Origin: Bacillus sp. SB49
GTDB lineage: Bacteria; Bacillota; Bacilli; Bacillales; Halobacillaceae
DNA: 64,000 nt
Direction of reading: 5' to 3'
Assembly: GCF_000469135.2 (NCBI RefSeq)
Contig: NZ_CP048117.1
Coordinates: 1,587,501-1,651,500, forward strand
The first letter of the stretch is position 1, and every line of letters begins with the position of its first letter. The notes beneath the pieces were generated by a model. That model ran no database searches. It was not told where the DNA came from and worked only from the letters and a program-made list of their open reading frames with translations. The position numbers and the translations under genes were made by a program. This document shows positions 54,363 to 63,284 of this stretch, one piece after another.

Positions 54363-56285
54363 ATGAGACGAGTATCGCAAGTAATCGTAAAGAAACGGTT
54401 AGTCACTGTTTTTCTTGTGGGAATGGTTATTTTTTTTGTCATTGCAGGGAGACTTGGATATGTACAGTTCTTCTTAAGTGATTTCCTGATCTCCAAAGCG
54501 GAAGAATCGTGGAGCAGGGATATTACGTTCGAGCCGGAGCGGGGAGAGATCCTCGATACGCATGGGGAAGTGCTTGTGGGGAATCAGTCCGCTCCGACGG
54601 TCATGGTTGTACCCAGACAGGTGAAGGATCCGGACAAGACTGCTAAAGATCTGGCTCAAATTCTGAATATGGATGTAGAGAAGGCGCTTGGTCACGTGAC
54701 GAAGAAGACGTCAATCGAACGGATTCATCCGGAAGGCCGCAAGATATCGGAAAAGCAGGCGGAGGCCATTCAGTCCCTGCAGCTTCCGGGGGTTTATGTA
54801 GCAAAGGATTCGGAGCGTTATTATCCTCATGGTTCGTTTCTTTCGCACGTGCTTGGGTTCAGCGGCATCGATAACCAGGGGCTGCTCGGGCTGGAAGCTT
54901 ATTATGATGAAGAACTGAAAGGGGAGAAGGGCGCGCTGTCCTTTTTCTCCGATGCGAAAGGGAAACGAATGCCGGATATGGCGGACATATACAGCCCGCC
55001 GGAGGATGGCAAGGATCTTCAGCTGACAATCGATTACAAAGTACAGTCCATCATCGAGAGGGAACTTGATATTGCACAGGCGAAATACAATCCGGATGGA
55101 GCCGTAGCGCTGGCGGTGGATCCGGATACCGGCAAAGTGCTTGGGATGGCGTCCCGTCCCAATTTCAACCCGGCGAATTATCAAGAGGTCAAACCGGAAG
55201 TATATAACCGGAATCTGCCTGTCTGGAGTACGTACGAGCCCGGATCGACCTTCAAGATCATTACGCTTGCTGCAGCGTTGGAAGAGGATCTCGTCGATTT
55301 GGATGACGAGCACTTCCATGATTCCGGATCAATCAATGTCGACGGCTCGACCCTGCACTGCTGGAAGAGCGGAGGCCACGGCGATCAGACGTTCCTCGAA
55401 GTGGTACAGAATTCCTGTAACCCGGGTTTTGTACAGCTGGGACAGCGTCTTGGCACAGAACGCTTGTTTGAATATATTCATCGTTTCGGCTTTGGTGAGA
55501 AGACCGGCATCGACCTCGAAGGAGAAGGAAAGGGAATCCTCTTTAAGGAAGAGAACGTCGGGCCGGTAGAGCAGGCTACGACAGCCTTCGGACAAGGGGT
55601 ATCTGTCACACCGATTCAGCAGGCGATGGCAGTTGCGGCCGCAGTGAACGGCGGTTATTATTATGAACCGTATATTCAGGAAGCATGGCGTGATCCTGTC
55701 AGCGGCGACATCCTCGAGAAAAATGAACCGAATATGAAGGAGCGCGTCATTTCCGAGAAGACGTCTGCAGAAATCAGACGTGCCCTTGAGAGCGTCGTTG
55801 CACAAGGAACGGGGAGAGGGGCTTACGTTGAAGGATACCGCGTCGGAGGAAAAACGGGTACCGCCCAGAAGGTAGGTCCGGATGGCAGATATATGGAGAA
55901 CAATCACATCGTTTCTTTTATCGGCTTTGCTCCTGCTGACGACCCAGAATTAGTCGTTTACCTTGCTATCGACAACCCGAAGGACACGGTTCAATTCGGC
56001 GGAGTCGTCGCTGCCCCGATTGTTGGCAGCATTATGGGCGACAGTCTGCGTGCGATGGGGGTCAAACCGAGGAAAGATGGCCTGGAAAAAGAATATGCGT
56101 GGCCGGAGGAACCACTCGTGGAAGTTCCTGATATCATCGGAATGGACGAAGAAGAACTGGGGCAGATGCTTTTGAATTTAGAAATTGAGGCAAGCGGCGA
56201 CGGTAAGGAAGTCATCACGCAGTCACCGGAACCGGGTGTGAAAGTAGAGAGCGGTTCGAAGGTTCGTGTCTATATGGGGAATTGA
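54363..56285 (+). CDS. spoVD: Sporulation-specific penicillin-binding protein SpoVD
   Basis: 640 residues. One helix (about 11-32), PBP dimer domain, transpeptidase with EPGSTFKII, SCN (NSCNPGFVQ) and GGKTGTAQ, and a single C-terminal PASTA domain (VEVPDIIGMDEEELGQML). SpoVD cross-links spore cortex with SpoVE. NSCN with cysteine is a characteristic of SpoVD, whose disulfide is opened by StoA. AAAGGAGTTTAAG precedes ATG. The 87-base gap after pbpB is where a sporulation promoter would be, but no clear sigma-E match was found. Confidence 0.94.
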   Translation: MRRVSQVIVKKRLVTVFLVGMVIFFVIAGRLGYVQFFLSDFLISKAEESWSRDITFEPERGEILDTHGEVLVGNQSAPTVMVVPRQVKDPDKTAKDLAQILNMDVEKALGHVTKKTSIERIHPEGRKISEKQAEAIQSLQLPGVYVAKDSERYYPHGSFLSHVLGFSGIDNQGLLGLEAYYDEELKGEKGALSFFSDAKGKRMPDMADIYSPPEDGKDLQLTIDYKVQSIIERELDIAQAKYNPDGAVALAVDPDTGKVLGMASRPNFNPANYQEVKPEVYNRNLPVWSTYEPGSTFKIITLAAALEEDLVDLDDEHFHDSGSINVDGSTLHCWKSGGHGDQTFLEVVQNSCNPGFVQLGQRLGTERLFEYIHRFGFGEKTGIDLEGEGKGILFKEENVGPVEQATTAFGQGVSVTPIQQAMAVAAAVNGGYYYEPYIQEAWRDPVSGDILEKNEPNMKERVISEKTSAEIRRALESVVAQGTGRGAYVEGYRVGGKTGTAQKVGPDGRYMENNHIVSFIGFAPADDPELVVYLAIDNPKDTVQFGGVVAAPIVGSIMGDSLRAMGVKPRKDGLEKEYAWPEEPLVEVPDIIGMDEEELGQMLLNLEIEASGDGKEVITQSPEPGVKVESGSKVRVYMGN

Positions 56286-56328
56286 TTTTACGCTATAATA
56301 AAATTTGCATGCAGGTAGGGTGACGTGT

Positions 56329-57804
56329 ATGAAAATGAGTGAGCTGCTACAGTTTCTTCCTTTCTATCAAACGACTCAGCCGGTTGCAGATATAGAGGTC
56401 AAGGGTTTGTCCATGGATTCGCGGACGACCTGTAAGGGCGATGTATTTATCGCTATCCGCGGGGTGGAGGCAGACGGACACCGTTACATAGCTTCAGCGG
56501 TTCAAAAGGGGGCCGCAGTGATCGTAGCGGAAGAAGTGACGGATACAGATGTGCCTGTCGTGCTCGTCAACGATACGTCACGGGCACTTGCTATGATGGC
56601 GTGTGCTTTCTATAAGACACCCTCTCATTTCCTTCCCGTTATCGGCATCACCGGTACCAACGGGAAGACGACGATCACGTACCTTCTTGAAGAGATGTTC
56701 CGGCTTCACAGACAGAGAACGGGGATTATCGGAACCATTCAGGTGAAGATAGGAGACAGAGTCTTCCCTGTAAAGAATACCACTCCGGATGCACTTACGC
56801 TCCAAAGGTATCTATCCGATATGCGTGCAGAAGGAGTAGATCAGGTAATCATGGAAGTATCCTCGCATGCACTGGATCAGGGGCGGGTGTACGGCTGTGA
56901 TTTCGATATCGCTGTCTTTACAAACTTGACGATGGATCATCTTGATTATCACGACAATTTCGACGATTACCTTCGTGCTAAGTCCCTATTGTTCGCACAA
57001 TTAGGAAATGGGTATAATAAGGGACGTGAGAAATTTGCCGTCATTAATAAAGATTCTCCATCTGCGATAAAATTCATCCGATCGACCTCACAGGCACTGC
57101 TCACATACGGCATCCACGAGCGGGCGGATGTCATGGCGAAGGATTATGTCCTGAAGGAGACGGGCACGCAGTTTCAGTTGATTACACCGATTGGAAACGT
57201 TAGGATCGACAGCCCTATGATGGGGATGTTCAGCATATACAATATGCTGGCGGCGGCAGGGGTAGCTGTGTTGTCTGGCATCCCTCTTGCGACCATTCAG
57301 CAGTCTCTCGGCAGCAGTAAGGGAGTGAAGGGCCGCTTTGAACCGATACGGGAGGGGCAGGATTTCGGCGTAGTCATTGATTATGCCCATACCCCGGATT
57401 CCCTTGAAAACGTGATTCAAACTCTGGATGGAATATGTCAGGGAAGAAAAATCGTCGTAGTCGGCTGCGGCGGGGATCGTGACAGAAGCAAGCGTCCCCT
57501 CATGGCCAGGCTTAGTGTGGATAACGCGGACCTTGTCTTTTTTACGAATGATAATCCGAGGACGGAGGAACCGGCACAGATTTTTCATGACATGACGATC
57601 GGTTTGAAGGGGAACTATACCATTATTGAAGACCGGAGAGAAGCCATAAAGCAAGCGTTGAAGCAGGCGAAGCAAGGCGACATCGTCCTGATTGCAGGTA
57701 AAGGTCATGAGACTTATCAGGAAATGGACGGTGTCCGCCATCCATTTGATGATGGAGAGACAGCAAAACAGATACTAAGAGAAATGAAGGAGCATCCAAC
57801 ATGA
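56329..57804 (+). CDS. murE: UDP-MurNAc-tripeptide synthetase MurE (meso-DAP type)
   Basis: 491 residues, Mur ligase with ATP loop GTNGKTT near 110, MEVSSHAL, and the amino-acid specificity motif DNPRTEEP, where DNPR is known to recognise meso-diaminopimelate (lysine enzymes have DNPA or DDPA type). ATG 56329 follows AGGGTGA; an ATG at 56305 lacks a ribosome site. A TATAAT at 56294 could be a -10. Overlaps murF by four bases. Confidence 0.95.
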   Translation: MKMSELLQFLPFYQTTQPVADIEVKGLSMDSRTTCKGDVFIAIRGVEADGHRYIASAVQKGAAVIVAEEVTDTDVPVVLVNDTSRALAMMACAFYKTPSHFLPVIGITGTNGKTTITYLLEEMFRLHRQRTGIIGTIQVKIGDRVFPVKNTTPDALTLQRYLSDMRAEGVDQVIMEVSSHALDQGRVYGCDFDIAVFTNLTMDHLDYHDNFDDYLRAKSLLFAQLGNGYNKGREKFAVINKDSPSAIKFIRSTSQALLTYGIHERADVMAKDYVLKETGTQFQLITPIGNVRIDSPMMGMFSIYNMLAAAGVAVLSGIPLATIQQSLGSSKGVKGRFEPIREGQDFGVVIDYAHTPDSLENVIQTLDGICQGRKIVVVGCGGDRDRSKRPLMARLSVDNADLVFFTNDNPRTEEPAQIFHDMTIGLKGNYTIIEDRREAIKQALKQAKQGDIVLIAGKGHETYQEMDGVRHPFDDGETAKQILREMKEHPT

Positions 57805-59159
57805 TACTAGAAGTGGTAGAACTATCGAAACTGTATCCGAACAATAAAGGAGCGTCCAAAGACAGCATCCGTATTGAATCCGTCATGACCGATTCCCGTA
57901 AAGAAGCGAAGCAGAGCCTGTTCGTTCCTATCGTTGGCGAATCGTTCGATGCCCACCGATTCATTGGTGATGCGATCAAACACGGGGCTGTCGCAGCAGT
58001 GTGGCAGAAAGACGTAGAGGTTCCTGCCCTTGTACCGACGGATTTCCCGTTGTTCTTCGTGGACGATACGACCAAAGCGCTTCAGGATGTTGCAGACTAC
58101 TATTTGAAGAAGGTGGACCCGGTCATCGTCGGTGTAACGGGATCAAATGGAAAAACGACTACGAAAGACCTGGTCGCAGCCGTGCTGTCGACCCGTTTCC
58201 GGACGCATAAAACGGCAGGCAACTTTAACAATCATATCGGGCTTCCGCTGACCATCCTTTCTATGGACCCTGAGACGGAAGCATGCGTACTGGAGATGGG
58301 AATGGACCGGGCAGGGGAGATTTCCGTTTTATCCAATCTTGCAGAACCGGATCACGCCATCATTACGAACATCGGGGAGTCTCACATCGAAAACCTTGGA
58401 TCGAGAGAAGCCATCGCAAAAGCGAAGCTGGAAATCACGGAGGGACTTTCCCGGACAGGATCGTTGATTTTGGACGGTGACGAACCGCTGCTTGAACACA
58501 AGAAACAGGAGGAAGGAACAATCAGCTGCGGATTTGGTGATGACTGTGACTATCAAGCCGTAATTGAGTCGTCCTCCGATAATGACACGACGTTCCGTGT
58601 TGGTGCATCCACCTATACGCTGCCTATGGCCGGGAAACATAATGTGAAGAATGCCACATTTGTCATTGCCCTCGCCGAGCGTCTCGGGTTGACGAAAGAA
58701 CAAATTCAAAATGGATTCGGCCGCATACAGATGTCTGCCATGCGTTTTGAAAAACATGAAGGTCCGGAAGGGTCTCTTATTATAAATGATGCGTACAATG
58801 CGTCCCCGACGTCTATGAAAGCCATCATTGAAGTTATTAAAGATTTGACATCAAAAACCCAAAAAGTGTTAGTATTAGGTGATATGTTTGAATTGGGAGA
58901 TCAATCAGAGATGCTCCACCGGAGTGTGGCAGACGCCATCGATGAATCGATTTCAGCCGTATTCACCATCGGCGCCCACGCCAAACAGATCTCCGACGCC
59001 GCACGGGCGGAATATCCGGATATGGAAACTAAACACTTTGAAGAAAAGAAAGCGTTAAGTCATCATGTGCGTTCGTTACTGACTGCTGATACTGTAGTTC
59101 TCATTAAAGCTTCCCGTGGGATGAAACTCGAAGAGCTGCTGACGGATCTTGTAGACTGA
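57801..59159 (+). CDS. murF: UDP-MurNAc-pentapeptide synthetase MurF
   Basis: 452 residues; adds D-Ala-D-Ala to the UDP-MurNAc tripeptide. Mur ligase motifs: [12 protein letters not shown] near 112, NNHIGLPLTIL, EMGMDRAGEI and NDAYNASPTSMKA. Start overlaps the murE stop. In B. subtilis murF lies elsewhere beside ddl; here it is inside the dcw cluster, as in many other bacteria. mraY follows after 39 bases. Confidence 0.96.
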   Translation: MILEVVELSKLYPNNKGASKDSIRIESVMTDSRKEAKQSLFVPIVGESFDAHRFIGDAIKHGAVAAVWQKDVEVPALVPTDFPLFFVDDTTKALQDVADYYLKKVDPVIVGVTGSNGKTTTKDLVAAVLSTRFRTHKTAGNFNNHIGLPLTILSMDPETEACVLEMGMDRAGEISVLSNLAEPDHAIITNIGESHIENLGSREAIAKAKLEITEGLSRTGSLILDGDEPLLEHKKQEEGTISCGFGDDCDYQAVIESSSDNDTTFRVGASTYTLPMAGKHNVKNATFVIALAERLGLTKEQIQNGFGRIQMSAMRFEKHEGPEGSLIINDAYNASPTSMKAIIEVIKDLTSKTQKVLVLGDMFELGDQSEMLHRSVADAIDESISAVFTIGAHAKQISDAARAEYPDMETKHFEEKKALSHHVRSLLTADTVVLIKASRGMKLEELLTDLVD

Positions 59160-59198
59160 TCGACAGGCGATGATGATGCTTAAGGAGGAAACGTACTA

Positions 59199-60185
59199 AT
59201 GAACGAATACATACTACTAATTACTATGGCAATTTCATTCGCTATCACCGTCGTGATTTCGCCGATGATCATACCATTTTTAAGACGATTAAAATTCGGG
59301 CAGGCCATTAGAGACGAGGGGCCTGAATCCCACCAGAAGAAATCAGGAACACCGACGATGGGTGGAGTCATGATCATCGTTGCCGTTCTTGCAACAACGC
59401 TGATTGCAAGTGCAGTCTTCCATCCGGATTCCAATGGAGCGGAATTGTTCATCCTGCTATTTGTCCTTGTGGGGTACGGACTGCTCGGGTTCCTGGATGA
59501 CTATATTAAAGTCGCTCTCAAGCGCAATCTCGGCCTTACTTCCAAGCAGAAGATGCTCGGCCAGATCATTATTGCTCTGGTCGTTTATTTCATTTTACGC
59601 AACTCCGGATTCCCTACCTATATCAGCATTCCTGGAACTTCCGTGGAATTTGATCTCGGCTGGGGTTACGCCATCTTAATTCTGTTCATGCTTGTCGGTG
59701 CCTCCAACGCCGTTAACTTAACGGATGGACTGGACGGATTGCTTGCGGGTACAGCAGCCATCGCTTTTGGAGCATTCGCCATCCTTGCCTGGACAGGAGA
59801 TATGAATGTCGAAGTCACGCTCTTTTCTTTGGCGGTCGTAGGAGCCCTGCTTGGATTCCTGGTGTTTAATGCCCATCCGGCTAAAGTATTCATGGGAGAT
59901 ACCGGCTCGCTTGCCTTAGGTGGAGCCATCGCAATCATTGCCATTCTTACGAAAATGGAATTAATCCTTGTTATTATCGGTGGCGTATTCGTTTTAGAAA
60001 CGTTGTCCGTTATTATTCAGGTCATCTCTTTCAAAACGACCGGCAAACGGGTCTTCCGCATGAGTCCGCTGCACCATCACTATGAACTGAAGGGATGGTC
60101 TGAATGGCGTGTAGTAACGACATTCTGGACAGTGGGGCTTTTATTTGCTGTTATTGGTATTTATATTGAGGTGATGTTCCGATGA
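59199..60185 (+). CDS. mraY: Phospho-MurNAc-pentapeptide translocase MraY
   Basis: 328 residues, about ten membrane helices; makes lipid I. Motifs: [29 protein letters not shown] (catalytic Asp pair), [20 protein letters not shown] and the cytoplasmic [18 protein letters not shown] precedes ATG. Overlaps murD (ATGA). Confidence 0.97.
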   Translation: MNEYILLITMAISFAITVVISPMIIPFLRRLKFGQAIRDEGPESHQKKSGTPTMGGVMIIVAVLATTLIASAVFHPDSNGAELFILLFVLVGYGLLGFLDDYIKVALKRNLGLTSKQKMLGQIIIALVVYFILRNSGFPTYISIPGTSVEFDLGWGYAILILFMLVGASNAVNLTDGLDGLLAGTAAIAFGAFAILAWTGDMNVEVTLFSLAVVGALLGFLVFNAHPAKVFMGDTGSLALGGAIAIIAILTKMELILVIIGGVFVLETLSVIIQVISFKTTGKRVFRMSPLHHHYELKGWSEWRVVTTFWTVGLLFAVIGIYIEVMFR

Positions 60186-61525
60186 AGACGTTGAAGCAAT
60201 TTTCCTATACGCATGTATTAGTTTTAGGTTTAGCAAAGAGTGGAACAGCTGCGGCCCGCTTGTTGTTGGACAGCGGTGTGCAGGTACGGGTTAACGATTT
60301 GAAGGCAGATCCGGAGAGTACGGAAGTCCGTGCATTAATTGAAGCAGGAGCAGAAGTGATTACTGGAGGGCATCCGCTGTCCGTTCTGGATGGTGTTGAT
60401 TACCTGATCAAGAATCCGGGAATCCCTTATGAAAATCCGATTGTTTCAGAAGCGGTGGAGAGAGGGATGCCGGTTGTAACAGAAGTGGAGCTCGCCGGAT
60501 TGCTGCACGAAGGACCGCTCGTAGCAGTCACAGGATCCAACGGGAAGACGACGACTACGACGCTGATTCATGAAATGATTAAAGCAGACGAGCAGAAGGT
60601 CGCCCTAGCCGGCAACATCGGACACGTATCCTGTGAAGTAGCGCGTTCCACAGAAGCCGATGAAACGATGGTGACCGAACTTTCTTCTTTCCAGCTGCTT
60701 GGAACAGAAGAATTCCGTCCGGATATCGCTGTCTGGCTTAATTTGTATGAAGCGCATCTCGATTACCACCATACGCTTCACAATTATCATGAAGCGAAAG
60801 CGAGGATCACCAGGAATCAGACGGAAGCGGATACCCTCGTTTACAATGCCGATGATGAAAGGATTCAGGCCTTCCTTTCACAGACGAAAGCGAAGCTCGT
60901 GCCGTTTTCACTGAAAGAAAAAGGGAAGGGAGCCTGGGTGGATGACACGCATCTGTACTTTGAAGAAGAAGCGGTCATAGAGCTTTCGGAAATCGTGCTT
61001 GTCGGGGAGCAGAACCTGCAGAATATATTAGCCGCTGTCGCCTGCGTGAAGGTTAACGGTATTCGGAACCAGGCCATCATCGAAGTTCTCCGTACATTCG
61101 CAGGCGTCCCGCATCGGTTGCAGTTCGTCACAAAGAAAGAGAACCGATTGTTTTATAATGATTCGAAGGCGACCAATATCCTTGCGACTTCCTATGCGTT
61201 GAAGTCCTTCCAACAACCAGTCATCCTTCTCGCCGGAGGGCTGGACCGCGGGAACAGCTTCGACTCACTTCTGCCTTACCTCGGGGGAGTGAAGGCGATG
61301 ATCGTGTTCGGCGAGACGGCAGAGCTGCTCATGAAGACGGCTGAAGATGCCGGGATTGAATCGGTTGGGAAGGTAGATACGATGGAAGAAGCCGTCCATG
61401 AAGCTTACCGGCAGTCCGAAGCAGAAGATGTAATTTTGCTGTCTCCAGCATGTGCCAGCTGGGATCAGTACCGCACATTCGAAGAAAGAGGCGACATGTT
61501 TATAGAAGCGGTGCATAAGCTCTAA
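60182..61525 (+). CDS. murD: UDP-MurNAc-L-alanine:D-glutamate ligase MurD
   Basis: 447 residues. N-terminal Rossmann-like domain ([14 protein letters not shown] near 18-31), ATP loop [29 protein letters not shown], and [12 protein letters not shown]. Adds D-glutamate to UDP-MurNAc-L-Ala. Start overlaps mraY. Two mutually exclusive small stems span its stop codon (61513-61554). Confidence 0.96.
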   Translation: MKTLKQFSYTHVLVLGLAKSGTAAARLLLDSGVQVRVNDLKADPESTEVRALIEAGAEVITGGHPLSVLDGVDYLIKNPGIPYENPIVSEAVERGMPVVTEVELAGLLHEGPLVAVTGSNGKTTTTTLIHEMIKADEQKVALAGNIGHVSCEVARSTEADETMVTELSSFQLLGTEEFRPDIAVWLNLYEAHLDYHHTLHNYHEAKARITRNQTEADTLVYNADDERIQAFLSQTKAKLVPFSLKEKGKGAWVDDTHLYFEEEAVIELSEIVLVGEQNLQNILAAVACVKVNGIRNQAIIEVLRTFAGVPHRLQFVTKKENRLFYNDSKATNILATSYALKSFQQPVILLAGGLDRGNSFDSLLPYLGGVKAMIVFGETAELLMKTAEDAGIESVGKVDTMEEAVHEAYRQSEAEDVILLSPACASWDQYRTFEERGDMFIEAVHKL

Positions 61526-61589
61526 TAAGGGCTTATGCGACAAGCTTTAGCCCTGTTTTCCACTAAGATGGGAGGTAGGGCTTTTTTGT

Positions 61590-62687
61590 ATGGAAGAACA
61601 AAAGAAGCCGGATTTATGGCTGATAGTCTCGATCCTCGGTATATTGACGATTGGTATCATCATGGTGTACAGCTCTTCGAGTATATGGTCGGAATATAAG
61701 TTTGACGACCCCTGGTTCTTTGCGAAGCGGCAGATTCTTTTTGCGGCAGCCGGCCTCATAGCCATGACAGTACTGTCGCGGATTCCTTATTATGTCTGGC
61801 ACAGACACGCGAAAGTTATCCTGGTCATCTGTCTCATATTCCTTATCGCCGTCCTTATTCCCGGAGTAGGGATGGTGCGCGGCGGCGCCCGGAGCTGGAT
61901 TGGTGTCGGGATGTTCAGTATCCAGCCCTCCGAATTCATGAAGCTCGGTTTGATCTTATTCCTGGCCCGTTTTTTATCCGAGCGTCAGAAGAAGATGGCC
62001 TCCTTTCAAGAAGGCTTTCTTCCGAGTCTTGCCCTCATTCTCGTTCCGTTTGCTTTGATCATGCTCCAGCCGGATCTAGGGACAGGTGTCGTCATGGTCG
62101 GGACATGCCTTGTTATGCTGTTCACAGCTGGTGCAAGAGTCAGCCACTTCATGTGGATTGCCGCGGCCGGTGCGGCTGGCATGATCGGGTTGATTGCTTC
62201 TGCCCCTTATCGGATTAAACGGATCACCGCGTTTCTTCATCCTTGGGAAGACCCGCTTGGTGCTGGGTTTCAAATCATTCAATCATTGTATGCCATTGGA
62301 CCGGGCGGACTTCTCGGCTTAGGGCTTGGTAACAGTATGCAGAAATTTTTCTATCTGCCGGAGCCTCAGACGGATTTCATTTTTGCTGTGCTTGCAGAAG
62401 AGCTTGGTTTTCTCGGTGGACTGCTTGTTCTCAGCCTGTTCTTCATTCTGCTGTGGAGGGGGATTCGGACAAGCTTATATGCACCGGATCTGTTCGGATC
62501 GCTGCTTGCTCTTGGTATCGTTGGAATGATAGCCATACAGGTCATGATCAATGTGAGTGTAGTAACCGGCCTGATTCCCGTTACCGGCATCACCCTCCCT
62601 CTGGTAAGCTATGGAGGTTCGTCCCTTACGCTGACCCTTGCAGCTCTCGGCCTGCTGCTCAGTGTAAGCCGCTACTCGGCAAAATAA
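61590..62687 (+). CDS. spoVE: SEDS peptidoglycan polymerase SpoVE
   Basis: 365 residues, ten membrane helices. SEDS motifs: GARSWIGVGMFSIQPSEFMKL, PDLGTGVVM, the catalytic Asp region, and LIPVTGITLPLVSYGGSS. Next to spoVD and after murD, as in B. subtilis, supports SpoVE over FtsW, although no other SEDS gene is in the window. GGAGGTAGGG lies about 12 bases before ATG, a long spacing. Followed by a 600-base gap rather than murG. Confidence 0.9.
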   Translation: MEEQKKPDLWLIVSILGILTIGIIMVYSSSSIWSEYKFDDPWFFAKRQILFAAAGLIAMTVLSRIPYYVWHRHAKVILVICLIFLIAVLIPGVGMVRGGARSWIGVGMFSIQPSEFMKLGLILFLARFLSERQKKMASFQEGFLPSLALILVPFALIMLQPDLGTGVVMVGTCLVMLFTAGARVSHFMWIAAAGAAGMIGLIASAPYRIKRITAFLHPWEDPLGAGFQIIQSLYAIGPGGLLGLGLGNSMQKFFYLPEPQTDFIFAVLAEELGFLGGLLVLSLFFILLWRGIRTSLYAPDLFGSLLALGIVGMIAIQVMINVSVVTGLIPVTGITLPLVSYGGSSLTLTLAALGLLLSVSRYSAK

Positions 62688-62752
62688 CCTGATCTTTGTA
62701 AAGCAACAGGTGAAATTCCAAATAGGATTCTCCTTGAGTGTTCCCGACCCCT

Positions 62753-62778
62753 AGCACTGCCTGATGGCAGTGCTTTTT
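62753..62778 (+). terminator. Terminator of the mur/spoVE transcript
   Basis: AGCACTGCC / GGCAGTGCT hairpin with TGAT loop and TTTTT. The rest of the 600-base gap up to divIB has no convincing gene, but has a second terminator and an extended -10. Confidence 0.9.
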
Positions 62779-63090
62779 CATTTTTGTACAGGTAACAGCA
62801 TCCCGTTGCTCCGCTCCCCGGTCATTTACGGAACGAAAGCCCTGTGTACCAAGGTCTACGTCCATTCATGAATTCACGGATAAACGGCACTTCCATCCCG
62901 GCTGTCGGATAGGAGAGCCTCGGATCATAACTTTCCGACCGTTTCGAACGAACCAAAAAACAAGCCGTAATAGAGCCATATTTTTCTTCTGTAAACTATA
63001 ATTAGGTTTTAATGTAAGCTTTTTTACATAATCCTTTAATTTTTCGTTTAGAGTTTTTTGTATATGGGTAAACCATTTTAGCGAATGGAC

Positions 63091-63119
63091 GCCGGATCTC
63101 CCGATTCGGCTGTTTTTTT
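63091..63119 (+). terminator. Second T-tailed hairpin in the spoVE-divIB gap
   Basis: GCCGGATC / GATTCGGC with TCCC loop and TG-TTTTTTT. No gene precedes it on this strand, so it implies an upstream transcript or a relic. Confidence 0.75.
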
Positions 63120-63175
63120 GTATGAAATTTGCTAGCAAACTAGTAAAACTCTCTCAATCTCGTGCACCGTTTTTG

Positions 63176-63184
63176 TGATATAAT
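63176..63184 (+). promoter_or_regulatory. Extended -10 promoter for divIB
   Basis: TG-A-TATAAT with no clear -35. Start predicted near 63191, about 94 bases before the divIB start codon. Confidence 0.65.
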
Positions 63185-63284
63185 GGCAATGGATAGGTGT
63201 ATTGAACATCGACACATATCAAGGAATATCATTCTTTCCGACAGCTAGATAGAGCATCGAAAGGGTGTCTGGGAGTAAGGAGAA

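Noticed and set aside
56294-56299. TATAAT just before murE as a murE promoter
   Set aside because: No acceptable -35 or extended -10; kept only as a remark in the murE entry.
62866-63138. Minus-strand 90-codon frame in the spoVE-divIB gap
   Set aside because: No ribosome site, and it crosses the T-tailed hairpin at 63091; more likely chance than a gene.
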